Shown: positions 8,212-15,530 of the stretch, one piece after another
How positions within the stretch are numbered: position 1 is the first letter of the stretch
Layout of the letters: the number at the start of each line of letters is the position of its first letter
Source: Solobacterium sp.
Lineage (GTDB): Bacteria > Bacillota_I > Bacilli_A > Erysipelotrichales > Erysipelotrichaceae
Length of the DNA stretch: 38,131 nt
Direction: 5' to 3'
Assembly (NCBI GenBank): GCA_017536885.1
Contig: JAFWCM010000278.1
Location: 1-38,131 of the forward strand
Program-made: the position numbers and the translations under genes
The notes under the pieces: model-generated
What the model was told of the DNA's origin: nothing
What the model saw: only the letters and a program-made list of their open reading frames with translations
Database searches by the model: none

Positions 8212-8457
8212 TCAGTTTTTGGAATATGCGGCTTTGACGGAAATCCCTTCAATCTTTCCGAGCTTTCCGGTCAGCGCCGAAATCGTTTCGGTGCTCGCAT
8301 CCACCATGACGCTGATCAGAGAAAGATTGCGTTTGGGATAGGGAATTCCCATCCGGCCGATGATACAGGAGCCGTATTCATGAAGAATGCGGTTCAGTTC
8401 ATCCGTGTTGTCGAGGTTTTCGACGACGATCGCAATGACTGCAAGTCTGTTTTCCAT
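8212..8457 (-). CDS. TM1266-family iron-only hydrogenase system regulator
   Basis: This 81-residue protein starts Met-Glu-Asn-Arg-Leu-Ala-Val-Ile and matches the TM1266 family, small ACT/NikR-C-like ferredoxin-fold proteins found beside [FeFe] hydrogenase structural or maturation genes. They are called putative regulators; the biochemical role is not established. Typical features are the Ile-Val-Val-Glu-Asn start of the domain, a GRMGIPYPKRN segment near residue 34 and a DASTETISALTGKLGKIEG segment near 53. The ATG at 8457 is chosen because AAAGGA lies six bases before it and the family starts there. It is the first gene after a structured leader that can terminate, so it and the genes downstream are probably controlled at the RNA level. 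Confidence 0.85.
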   Translation of the reverse strand: MENRLAVIAIVVENLDNTDELNRILHEYGSCIIGRMGIPYPKRNLSLISVMVDASTETISALTGKLGKIEGISVKAAYSKN

Positions 8458-8473
8458 GTTAAATCCTTTCAAT

Positions 8474-8494
8474 AAAAAACGGCCTTTGCCATCC
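8474..8494 (-). terminator. Leader terminator upstream of the TM1266-type gene
   Basis: On the minus strand ATGGC-AAAG-GCCGT folds as a short GC stem, extendable by G-U pairs, and is followed by TTTTTT (8474-8479). It lies between the promoter and the first gene rather than after a gene, so it looks regulatory. Confidence 0.65.
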
Positions 8495-8568
8495 GACGAA
8501 GACCGATTAAAACAATTCCACGGTTTGTCTTCGTCTCGCTCCGAACAGATCATTGCGGTTGGATGACA
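8474..8568 (-). ncRNA. Candidate riboswitch-like leader of the hydrogenase/ABC operon
   Basis: The inferred transcript begins near 8568. Its first bases GTCATCC (8567-8561) can pair over seven positions with GGATGGC (8494-8488), closing the region. Inside lies a perfect nine-pair helix, GACGAAGAC (8535-8527) with GTCTTCGTC (8503-8495), whose 3' arm abuts the closing helix. A weak CCG/CGG helix may sit in the 5' joining segment. The closing helix uses the same bases as the 5' arm of the terminator at 8474-8494, so the two folds exclude each other. That is the usual logic of a terminator-controlled riboswitch or protein-bound leader. The sequence does not match any riboswitch class I can recall; the ligand is unknown. 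Confidence 0.55.
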
Positions 8569-8574
8569 TGTACT

Positions 8575-8602
8575 ATCATAACAGAATCGCGCAGGCCGTC
8601 AA
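8575..8602 (-). promoter_or_regulatory. Sigma-A promoter of the hydrogenase/ABC operon
   Basis: TTGACG (8597-8602) and TATGAT (8575-8580) on the minus strand are separated by 16 bases. The start point would be near 8568, the first base before the leader helix. The -35 begins just past the end of the yccF-like gene. Confidence 0.75.
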
Positions 8603-8612
8603 ATCCTTTGCC

Positions 8613-8990
8613 TCAGAAGACGTGAACCCTCTCCACCTCGGCGCCGAACGGCTCCATCGCCAGCCGGGCGATCTTGAAGAACTGCTTGCCGAAGGGAATC
8701 CCGATGATCGTAACGCAGAGAATCAGCCCGATGATGAAGTTGCCCAGTGCCATCTCGAGGCCGCCGAAAACAAACCACAGGATATTGAGAAGAAACGATA
8801 ATCCGTCGTTGTCATTATAGACGATCTTCTTGCCGAAGGGATTCAGGGAAATGTTGGCAAGCTTGAAGCACTGCACGCCGATCGGAATTCCGATGATCGT
8901 GATGCACCATAAAAGACCGAAGAAAATCCACATGATCCAACTGAAAAATCCGCCGAAGATAATCCAGAGAATATTAAGCAGTACACGCAT
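8613..8990 (-). CDS. YccF-family small inner membrane protein
   Basis: This 125-residue protein is made of two similar halves (YccF domain, formerly DUF307). Each half holds an ILW-FGG start, a hydrophobic segment, a TIIGIPxGxQxFK motif (near residues 31-43 and 93-105) and an NPFG or EPFG ending. It should span the membrane several times. Function is unknown in the family. It lies 86 bases after the Pr6Pr-type gene. The ribosome binding site is AAGGAG nine bases before the ATG. A seven-pair inverted repeat (ACAGGAA with TTCCTGT) sits just upstream of the ribosome binding site. Confidence 0.88.
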   Translation of the reverse strand: MRVLLNILWIIFGGFFSWIMWIFFGLLWCITIIGIPIGVQCFKLANISLNPFGKKIVYNDNDGLSFLLNILWFVFGGLEMALGNFIIGLILCVTIIGIPFGKQFFKIARLAMEPFGAEVERVHVF

Positions 8991-9075
8991 GATATTCAGC
9001 TCCTTACAGGAAAAGAATTCCTGTCATCTGTTATACGTGTTAATTCCATCCCTGCCATGATTTATCATGGCTGTC

Positions 9076-9774
9076 TTATGCCTGACTCGCTTCAGCCGGG
9101 GCTGGAGTTCTGTTTTTGCGGCGAAGATCGAGAAGAAAGAGATACAGTCTTCCGACCAGCACCAGAAAGAGAAGCAGAAGAAGGATCCACCAGACGCATC
9201 CCAAAAAGGGAAGCGTATCGGTAAAACCGAAGGCACCGGCCGGACTTCCCCAGTTCAGAAAGAAGTACGGATAGTTGACCCCTTCGAGAAATTCCCAGCC
9301 TGCAATATACCCGATGCCCGCATACAATGCATAGGCAAGCGGCGGCAGAGTCACGAGCCATACATTCTTTGGCTGCACATTGCCTTCGATGCCGCTCACG
9401 AAGAAGTCGATCACCGCCGCAAGCGGGACAACCACATGGGTCAGAACATTGCTGAAGCCCCAGGCATAGTTTCCAAGCGTCGGCGCCAGTACAAAGCAGA
9501 AGACCATTCCGGTTAATGTAATGGATACCGTGCCGACGAACTGGATCAGATAGAAGAGATTGGATAGCGGTTTGTTTCTCAGCATGAAAGCCGCCCCGTA
9601 TGCCGCAATCAGCAGGATCGCGATATTCGACTGAATCGTAAAGAACATGAATACATGTGTCCCGCCCATAAAGGAATCCTGGCCAAGGGACGCACTCATA
9701 ATAATACCGATCAAACCGGAAATGACAACAATCATCTTCAGCAGAAGAGAGAGCTTTTTTTCAGAAGTATTCAT
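9076..9774 (-). CDS. Pr6Pr-family membrane protein
   Basis: This 232-residue integral membrane protein has about six transmembrane helices. It resembles the Pr6Pr/FAR-17a-AIG1-like family: an FFTIQSNI block near residue 43, SITLTGMVF near 84, a LTHVVVPLAAVIDF block near 111, and a W-L-PLAY segment near 139. The C-terminus is a short charged tail. Eukaryotic relatives of the wider family hydrolyse fatty-acid esters, but no activity is known for these bacterial proteins. An eight-pair hairpin (GCCATGAT/ATCATGGC) lies right after the stop but lacks a U-tract. Confidence 0.75.
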   Translation of the reverse strand: MNTSEKKLSLLLKMIVVISGLIGIIMSASLGQDSFMGGTHVFMFFTIQSNIAILLIAAYGAAFMLRNKPLSNLFYLIQFVGTVSITLTGMVFCFVLAPTLGNYAWGFSNVLTHVVVPLAAVIDFFVSGIEGNVQPKNVWLVTLPPLAYALYAGIGYIAGWEFLEGVNYPYFFLNWGSPAGAFGFTDTLPFLGCVWWILLLLLFLVLVGRLYLFLLDLRRKNRTPAPAEASQA

Positions 9775-9927
9775 AATGCATGTTTCCTTTTCCGTCCTAT
9801 CTTAGCAGGAGGAACCGCATTCATCCCCTTTTCTGCCCGGGAAAATCAAATGAGAAACAGGGCCAAATCCCGAAGGATATCCATGCCCTGCCATACTTTC
9901 ATTCCCTATGCAGAGAAAGGATTCAGA

Positions 9928-9967
9928 TAAAAACCGGAAGAGCACGGCAGCTTCCTTCTCTTCCGGT
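9928..9967 (-). terminator. Intrinsic terminator after thrS
   Basis: A perfect ten-pair inverted repeat, ACCGGAAGAG (9933-9942) with CTCTTCCGGT (9958-9967), is followed on the minus strand by TTTTTAT. It lies about 60 bases past the thrS stop. Confidence 0.85.
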
Positions 9968-10027
9968 CAAACCTTTTGTTTCTGTCTGATTTTTCCCGAA
10001 TTCTTTCTTCCGAATTCGTCCGGGGGA

Positions 10028-11779
10028 TCAGAGGCGGTTTTCGATCTCACTGATCATGGCATCGAGGAAGGCATCGAGGCTCATCTTCGTCTCCTCCTTC
10101 GATCCATAGCGGCGTACAGTGACCGAATGATCCTTCATCTCACCTTCGCCGACAACGACTTCGACCGGGATCTTGGAAGTCTGTGCTTCTCTGACACGAT
10201 AGCCGAGCTTTTCATTGCGGCTGTCGACAGAAGCGCGCATGCCGATCTTCTTCATCGCAAGCAGAACTTCATTCGCATAGGAACTGTGCGCTTCAGGAGA
10301 GACGGGAATGATCACCGCCTGCTTTGCGGCAAGCCACAGCGGCAGGTTTCCTTTGGTCTCTTCGAGCAGGAAGGCAACGAAGCGGTCGAGGCTTCCGAGA
10401 ATCGCGCGGTGAATGACGACGGGACGCACCTTGGAGCCGGTGTTGTCCACATATTCGAGCTCAAAGCGCTCCGGCAGCTGATAATCGAGCTGGATCGTGG
10501 AAAGCGTGACATCATGACCAAGCGCCGAGCGGACCTGAACATCGATCTTGGGTCCGTAGAACGCCGCCTCACCGATCGCCTCATAGAACGGAACATTCAT
10601 CTCGGTGAGAATCTCGCGAAGCTGTTTTTCACTGGTCTGCCAGAGTTCATCGTTTCCGAAGTACTTCTCCGCATTCTCGGGATCTCTGAGGGAAAGACGG
10701 AAGCTGTAGTTTTCAAAATGGAAATCGTTATACACGTCGAGGATCAGCTTCGTGACATTCTTGATTTCATCGGCGATCTGATCGGGACGGCAGAAGATAT
10801 GGGAATCGTTCTGCACAAATGCACGGCTGCGCTCAATCCCGGTCAGAGCACCGCTGGCTTCAAAGCGGAAGTCATCGGCGATCTCGGCAATGCGCACCGG
10901 CAGATCCCGGTAGCTGTGCAGAGTGCTGCGGTACATGATCATATGTTCCGGGCAGTTCATCGGGCGCAGGCAGAACTGTTCGCCGTCCCGCTCCATGATC
11001 GGAAACATGTCATCCTTGTAGTGGGCAAGATGACCGGAGATCTTGTACAGCTTGGTATTGACGACAACCGGTGTCTTGACATGGACATATCCCTGGGCGA
11101 GCTCCTTGTCCATGATGTAATCGCTGAGAATACGGCGGATCGTAAAGCCGTTGGGCAGCCACATCGGCAGACCCGCACCGATCGTCTCGGAGAACATGAA
11201 GACGGAAAGATCCTTTCCGAGTTTCCGGTGGTCTCTCATCTTTGCGTCTTCGAGATCCTTGAGATGCGCTTCGAGTTCCTCCGGCGTCGGCAGGCAGACG
11301 CCGTAGATTCTCTGCAGGACCTTGTTCTTCTCATCGCCCTTCCAGTAAGCACCGCTGTGCTTGAGGAGCTTGAAGTTCTTCAGAAGCTTTGTGCTTTCCA
11401 CATGCGGCCCGCGGCAGAGATCGGTGAAATCTCCCTGGGTGTACATGGAGATGTTTGTCCCCGGATCCATGCGCTCGATCAGATCCACTTTGTAGGGATC
11501 ATCCTTAAACTGCTCCAGCGCCTCATCGCGGGAGATCTCCTTTCTGACAATGCGCTTGTTGTCCTTTGCGCATTTCTTCATCTCCTTTTCGATTCTGGCA
11601 AGATCCTCATCCCGGATCACATCGTCGCCAAGATCGATGTCATAGTAGAAGCCCTCTTCCACAACCGGCCCTACCCAGAACTTCGCCTGCGGATACAGAT
11701 GCTTGACCGCCTGCGCCATGAGATGCGCACAGCTGTGATTCAGCGTGTTCAGCGATTCCACTTCCTTAAAATTAATCAT
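10028..11779 (-). CDS. thrS: Threonine-tRNA ligase
   Basis: This 583-residue class II synthetase charges tRNA-Thr with threonine. The N-terminal editing domain starts almost at once with HSCAHLMAQAVKHLYP, a HxxxH site near residues 15-19. The catalytic core has the zinc Cys in RPMNCPEHM, the FRFEASGALTGIERSRAF motif 2 region, and motif 3 IHRAILGSLDRF; an anticodon domain follows. The usual N-terminal TGS domain of about 60 residues is absent, so it is shorter than the common 640-residue form. The ATG at 11779 has AAGGGAG nine bases upstream. The gene has its own promoter and T-box leader and ends at a strong terminator, so it is probably monocistronic. Confidence 0.95.
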   Translation of the reverse strand: MINFKEVESLNTLNHSCAHLMAQAVKHLYPQAKFWVGPVVEEGFYYDIDLGDDVIRDEDLARIEKEMKKCAKDNKRIVRKEISRDEALEQFKDDPYKVDLIERMDPGTNISMYTQGDFTDLCRGPHVESTKLLKNFKLLKHSGAYWKGDEKNKVLQRIYGVCLPTPEELEAHLKDLEDAKMRDHRKLGKDLSVFMFSETIGAGLPMWLPNGFTIRRILSDYIMDKELAQGYVHVKTPVVVNTKLYKISGHLAHYKDDMFPIMERDGEQFCLRPMNCPEHMIMYRSTLHSYRDLPVRIAEIADDFRFEASGALTGIERSRAFVQNDSHIFCRPDQIADEIKNVTKLILDVYNDFHFENYSFRLSLRDPENAEKYFGNDELWQTSEKQLREILTEMNVPFYEAIGEAAFYGPKIDVQVRSALGHDVTLSTIQLDYQLPERFELEYVDNTGSKVRPVVIHRAILGSLDRFVAFLLEETKGNLPLWLAAKQAVIIPVSPEAHSSYANEVLLAMKKIGMRASVDSRNEKLGYRVREAQTSKIPVEVVVGEGEMKDHSVTVRRYGSKEETKMSLDAFLDAMISEIENRL

Positions 11780-11800
11780 TGTTCTCTACTCCCTTTCAAC

Positions 11801-11826
11801 AAAAAAACGTCCAGACACGAAGGACG
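11801..11826 (-). terminator. T-box terminator of thrS
   Basis: On the minus strand CGTCC (11822-11826) pairs with GGACG (11808-11812), followed by TTTTTTT. It competes with the antiterminator that contains the T-box sequence. Confidence 0.85.
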
Positions 11827-12017
11827 CCGGATCTGCGCGGTACCACCTTGTTTCCCATGAAAATCATGAGCTCTTTTCTTTCCCTTAACGCAGGAGCTAC
11901 GGTAACCCATTACGGCACTGTTCCCGGGCGGTAATATTCCAATGCGTGCAATGACCTTTCACCGGCCGGTCATCTCTCTGATTCCGCGTATGGAACTCAT
12001 GTCCCGTTCATCACATT
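11801..12017 (-). ncRNA. T-box leader of thrS
   Basis: The conserved T-box sequence AAGGTGGTACCGCG lies at 11836-11849 (minus strand) and is followed by the terminator. Upstream is the long stem I region with an AGAGAGATGACC element. An ACC triplet followed by a purine in the GGAATATTACCG stretch is the likely specifier and codes for threonine. Uncharged tRNA-Thr would stabilise the antiterminator and raise thrS expression. Confidence 0.9.
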
Positions 12018-12023
12018 GATTCT

Positions 12024-12052
12024 TTTATATCTCACTTGCGGAATGCTGTCAA
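12024..12052 (-). promoter_or_regulatory. Promoter of thrS
   Basis: TTGACA (12047-12052) and TATAAA (12024-12029) on the minus strand are 17 bases apart, close to the sigma-A consensus. The start would be near 12017. Confidence 0.85.
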
Positions 12053-12070
12053 TAAGTGCCCAGACGCACT

Positions 12071-12098
12071 TAAAAGGGATCGGAATGACCCGATCCCT
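12071..12098 (-). terminator. Intrinsic terminator downstream of ppdK and the Lys/Ala frame
   Basis: AGGGATCGG and CCGATCCCT (12075-12098) form a nine-pair stem with a six-base loop, followed on the minus strand by TTTTA. It lies 20 bases past the stop of the Lys/Ala-rich frame at 12118, so that frame is inside the ppdK transcript. Confidence 0.8.
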
Positions 12099-12117
12099 GA
12101 AGATTATGGCAATTCGA

Positions 12118-12474
12118 TTACTTCGCCTTTCTGGCCGGAGCCTTTCCGGCGGCAGTTTTCTTAACAGCGGCAGCTTTCTTCGCTGTGGGGTTTTCCGCTT
12201 TGACTTCAGCCTTCTTAGCAGCGGGCTTTTTCAGAGCGGCAGCCTCTTTCTTCTCCGCAGCCTTCTTCACCGTTTTGACCGCCTTCGCGGCCGCTGCAGT
12301 TCTGGCAGCTTTGACTTCAGCCTTCTTAGCGGCGGGCTTCTTCTCGGCAGCGGTCTTTGCGGTTTTGACGGCTTTGGCAGCCGCAGCTGTCTTCACAGCT
12401 TTTTCAGCAACCTTCCTGGCAGCAGGTTTCTTCGCAGCAGCTGTCTTCGCCTCCGGTTTTGCCGGATCGGCTTT
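12118..12474 (-). pseudogene. Lys/Ala-rich reading frame, probable frameshifted remnant of a PPDK-type tail
   Basis: An open frame of 118 codons runs from just after a TAA at 12475-12477 to a TAA at 12118. It encodes almost only Lys, Ala, Val, Thr, Pro and Glu, with the unit KPAAKKAEVKA seen twice, much like the tail of PPDK just upstream. There is no ATG; the first possible start is a GTG at 12396 without a well-placed ribosome binding site. It lies between the ppdK stop and the ppdK terminator in a different frame from ppdK. The simplest reading is an older, longer Lys/Ala tail broken by a frameshift. A separate small histone-H1-like protein starting at GTG 12396 (92 residues) is the alternative. 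Confidence 0.45.
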
Positions 12475-12541
12475 TTACAGCTATGTGAGATTCCTCCGGT
12501 TTTGCCTTCCTCTGCTGCAGCGACAGAATCAGGTTTGGTGT

Positions 12542-15400
12542 TTATTCCTTTTCTGCTTTCTTCTTAGCAGTCTTCTTGGCAGCAACCTTCTTGACGGCAG
12601 TCTTCTTGGCAGCGACCTTCTTGACGGCAACCTTCTTGACGGCAGCCTTCTTGACTTCCTTCTTCACCGCCTTCTTGACTTCTTTCTTCACTGCCTTCTT
12701 GACAGCAGCAGTCTTTACAGCCTTCCTGACGGAAGCCTTCTTCGCCTCTTCCTTGAAAGGGACGCCGGCCTTGATCGCAGCCTGAGCCGCCGCAAGACGG
12801 GCAATCGGCACACGGTAAGGCGAGCAGCTGACATAGTCAAGTCCGACCTTCTGGAAGAACTCGATGGAAGCGGGATCACCGCCGTGTTCGCCGCAGACAC
12901 CGAGGTGGATGTCTTCACGGGTTGCGCGGCCGTTAGCGGCGGCCATCTGAATCAGCTGGCCGACACCTTCCTGATCGACATGAGCGAACGGATCAGACTC
13001 ATAGATATGCTTGCCATAGTAGTCATCCAGGAACTTGCCCGCGTCATCACGCGAGAAGCCGAATGTCATCTGGGTGAGGTCGTTGGTACCGAAGCTGAAG
13101 AACTCGGCAGTCTGTGCCAGTTCACCCGCGAGCAGTGCGGCACGCGGAATTTCAATCATCGTTCCGACCTTGTAGTCAAGCTTTGCCTTGGCGGCCTTGA
13201 TGGTCTCGTCAGCGGTTTCTCTGACAACCTTGGCAACAAACTCCAGCTCCTTGGGTTCGCCTACGAGCGGGATCATGATTTCGGGAACAACCTTCCATCT
13301 CGGATGCGCCTTGTTGACCTTGATCGCAGCCTTGATGATCGCTCGTGCCTGCATGATACCGATTTCCGGATAGGTAACGTCGAGACGGCAGCCTCTGTGA
13401 CCCATCATCGGGTTGAACTCATGGAGAGCAGCGGCCGCAGCGGCAACTGCCGAAACCTTGATGCCCAGTGCATCGGCGACATCCTTGGCTTCCGCCTGCG
13501 TCTTCGGGAGGAACTCATGCAGAGGCGGATCGAGCAGGCGGATGGTAACAGGACGGCCGGCCATCGCAATGAAGATGCCCTCGAAGTCTTCCTGCTGCAT
13601 CGGCTCGAGCAGATCGAGCGCCTGCTGTCTCTGTGCTTCGTCCTGGGCAACGCAGAGCATGCGGATTGCCTTGATGCGCTCAGCGCTGTTGAAGAACATA
13701 TGTTCGGTACGGACAAGTCCGACACCCTCGGCACCGAATTCAACCGCACGGGCGGCGTCAGTCGGTGTATCCGCATTGGTGCGGATCATGAGCGTGCGGC
13801 GTGCATCCGCCCAGTCCATGAATGTCTTGAAGTTGCCGGAGATGGTAGCCGGTTCGGTCTGGACAGCTCCGTCATAGACAAGACCCGTAGAACCGTCAAG
13901 CGAAATCACATCGCCTTCCTTGTAGGTCTTTCCGCCGACTTCGAAGGTCTTCTTCGCTTCGTTGACCTTGATTTCTCCGCATCCGGATACACAGCATGCA
14001 CCCATGCCGCGGGCAACGACTGCCGCATGGCTTGTCATACCGCCGCGGACGGTGAGGATACCTTCGGAAACATGCATGCCTTCGATGTCTTCCGGAGAGG
14101 TTTCAAGACGGACGAGAATGACTTTCTTGCCCTTTTCAACCCAGGCCTTGGCATCTTCTGCGGAGAAGACAACCTGACCGGAGGCAGCGCCCGGAGAAGC
14201 GGCGAGACCCTTGGCGATCACGCGGTCCTTGGCAGCCTTGAGATCGGCGGCGTTGAACTGCGGATGGAGCAGGTCATCGAGCTGTTTCGGCTCAACCATA
14301 AGCAGAGCCTGGTCTTTGGTGACAAGGCCTTCCTTGACCATGTCAACCGCAACCTTGAGAGCAGCGGCAGCGGTGCGCTTGCCGTTTCTTGTCTGCAGCA
14401 TGAAGAGTTTGCCGTGTTCGATCGTGAACTCCATATCCTGCATGTCATGATAGTGCTTCTCGAGTTTGTTGCAGATGTCGACAAAGTCGTTGTAAGCACC
14501 CGGCATGGTCTTCTTCAGCTCGGCGATCGGCTGCGGTGTACGGATACCGGCAACGACGTCTTCGCCCTGTGCGTTCATCAGGAACTCACCGAAGAGTTTC
14601 TTTTCACCGGTTGCCGGGTTGCGGGTAAATGCAACACCGGTTCCGCAGTCATCACCCATGTTTCCGAATACCATGGACTGAACGTTGACCGCTGTGCCCC
14701 AGCTTTCGGGGATGTCATTCATCTTGCGGTAGAAAATCGCACGGTCGTTCATCCAGGAACGGAACACCGCCATGATGGCGCGGTTGAGCTGAATGGTCGG
14801 ATCCTGCGGGAAGTCTTCCTTCAGGTTCTTCTTGTAGAATGCCTTGAAGCGCTTGGTCAGTTCGACCATATCATCCGCATCGAGTTCGATGTCGAGCTTG
14901 ACGCCCTTCTTTTCCTTGATCTCGTCGATGATCTCTTCAAACTTCGCCTTGCTGAGACCCATAACGACATCGGAGAACATCTGAACGAATCTGCGGTAAC
15001 TGTCATATGCGAAGCGCTTGTTTCCGGTGGCGTTGGAAACTACTTCAACGACATCATCATTCATACCGAGGTTGAGGATGGTGTCCATCATACCCGGCAT
15101 GGAAGCACGGGCACCGGAACGGACCGAAACGAGAAGCGGGTTCTTCTTGTCGCCGAGTTTCTTTCCTGTTTCCTTCTGCAGCCATGCTACATGTGTATCG
15201 ATCTGCTTCTGAATATCCTTGGAGATCTTTCTGCCGTCGGCGTAATATGCCGTGCATGCCTCCGTGGTAATTGTGAAGCCCTGAGGTACGGGCATGCCGA
15301 GGTTGCTCATTTCGGCAAGGTTTGCACCTTTGCCGCCGAGCAGCTCACGCATGGAACCGTTTCCTTCTGCAAATTTGTAGACGTACTTTTTTCCAGCCAT
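12542..15400 (-). CDS. ppdK: Pyruvate, phosphate dikinase with a Lys/Ala-rich C-terminal tail
   Basis: This cytosolic enzyme interconverts pyruvate, ATP and phosphate with PEP, AMP and pyrophosphate; in anaerobes it serves PPi-linked glycolysis or PEP formation. It has 952 residues from the ATG at 15400 (AAAGGAAGG upstream). The N-terminal nucleotide-binding domain begins with LLGGKGANLAEM. The phosphohistidine domain has GGMTSHAAVVARGMG, and the C-terminal PEP/pyruvate domain has LGVCGEHGGDP with the catalytic Cys. The family usually ends near residue 875. Here about 70 further residues follow, nearly all Lys, Ala, Val and Thr in short repeats such as KKVAAKKTAV. An in-frame ATG 18 codons upstream is less likely because the family starts at the chosen one. 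It has its own promoter. Confidence 0.95.
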   Translation of the reverse strand: MAGKKYVYKFAEGNGSMRELLGGKGANLAEMSNLGMPVPQGFTITTEACTAYYADGRKISKDIQKQIDTHVAWLQKETGKKLGDKKNPLLVSVRSGARASMPGMMDTILNLGMNDDVVEVVSNATGNKRFAYDSYRRFVQMFSDVVMGLSKAKFEEIIDEIKEKKGVKLDIELDADDMVELTKRFKAFYKKNLKEDFPQDPTIQLNRAIMAVFRSWMNDRAIFYRKMNDIPESWGTAVNVQSMVFGNMGDDCGTGVAFTRNPATGEKKLFGEFLMNAQGEDVVAGIRTPQPIAELKKTMPGAYNDFVDICNKLEKHYHDMQDMEFTIEHGKLFMLQTRNGKRTAAAALKVAVDMVKEGLVTKDQALLMVEPKQLDDLLHPQFNAADLKAAKDRVIAKGLAASPGAASGQVVFSAEDAKAWVEKGKKVILVRLETSPEDIEGMHVSEGILTVRGGMTSHAAVVARGMGACCVSGCGEIKVNEAKKTFEVGGKTYKEGDVISLDGSTGLVYDGAVQTEPATISGNFKTFMDWADARRTLMIRTNADTPTDAARAVEFGAEGVGLVRTEHMFFNSAERIKAIRMLCVAQDEAQRQQALDLLEPMQQEDFEGIFIAMAGRPVTIRLLDPPLHEFLPKTQAEAKDVADALGIKVSAVAAAAAALHEFNPMMGHRGCRLDVTYPEIGIMQARAIIKAAIKVNKAHPRWKVVPEIMIPLVGEPKELEFVAKVVRETADETIKAAKAKLDYKVGTMIEIPRAALLAGELAQTAEFFSFGTNDLTQMTFGFSRDDAGKFLDDYYGKHIYESDPFAHVDQEGVGQLIQMAAANGRATREDIHLGVCGEHGGDPASIEFFQKVGLDYVSCSPYRVPIARLAAAQAAIKAGVPFKEEAKKASVRKAVKTAAVKKAVKKEVKKAVKKEVKKAAVKKVAVKKVAAKKTAVKKVAAKKTAKKKAEKE

Positions 15401-15442
15401 AAGCCTTCCTTTCTCTATTATTCTGTTGCTTCTACTGAGGGA

Positions 15443-15471
15443 ATTATAAAACACGTAATATTAATTAACAA
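15443..15471 (-). promoter_or_regulatory. Promoter of ppdK
   Basis: TTGTTA (15466-15471) and TATAAT (15443-15448) on the minus strand are 17 bases apart. Transcription would start near 15436, leaving a leader of about 35 bases. Confidence 0.8.
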
Positions 15472-15530
15472 GAAGATAAAGCCGTTTTTAAAGCATTTCA
15501 AAACGATTTTTGCATCACTCTTCACGGTTG

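Noticed and set aside
9055-9075. Hairpin GCCATGAT/ATCATGGC after the Pr6Pr-type gene as a terminator
   Set aside because: The stem is good but there is no U-tract on the minus strand, so termination is not supported.
9908-11860. Plus-strand open frame of 650 codons
   Set aside because: Antisense to thrS; runs through the thrS T-box terminator and matches no family.
12541-12720. Short tandem units that could be taken for a CRISPR or minisatellite
   Set aside because: The units are imperfect 15-base codon repeats inside the ppdK tail with no spacers; they encode KKVAAKKTAV-type peptide repeats.
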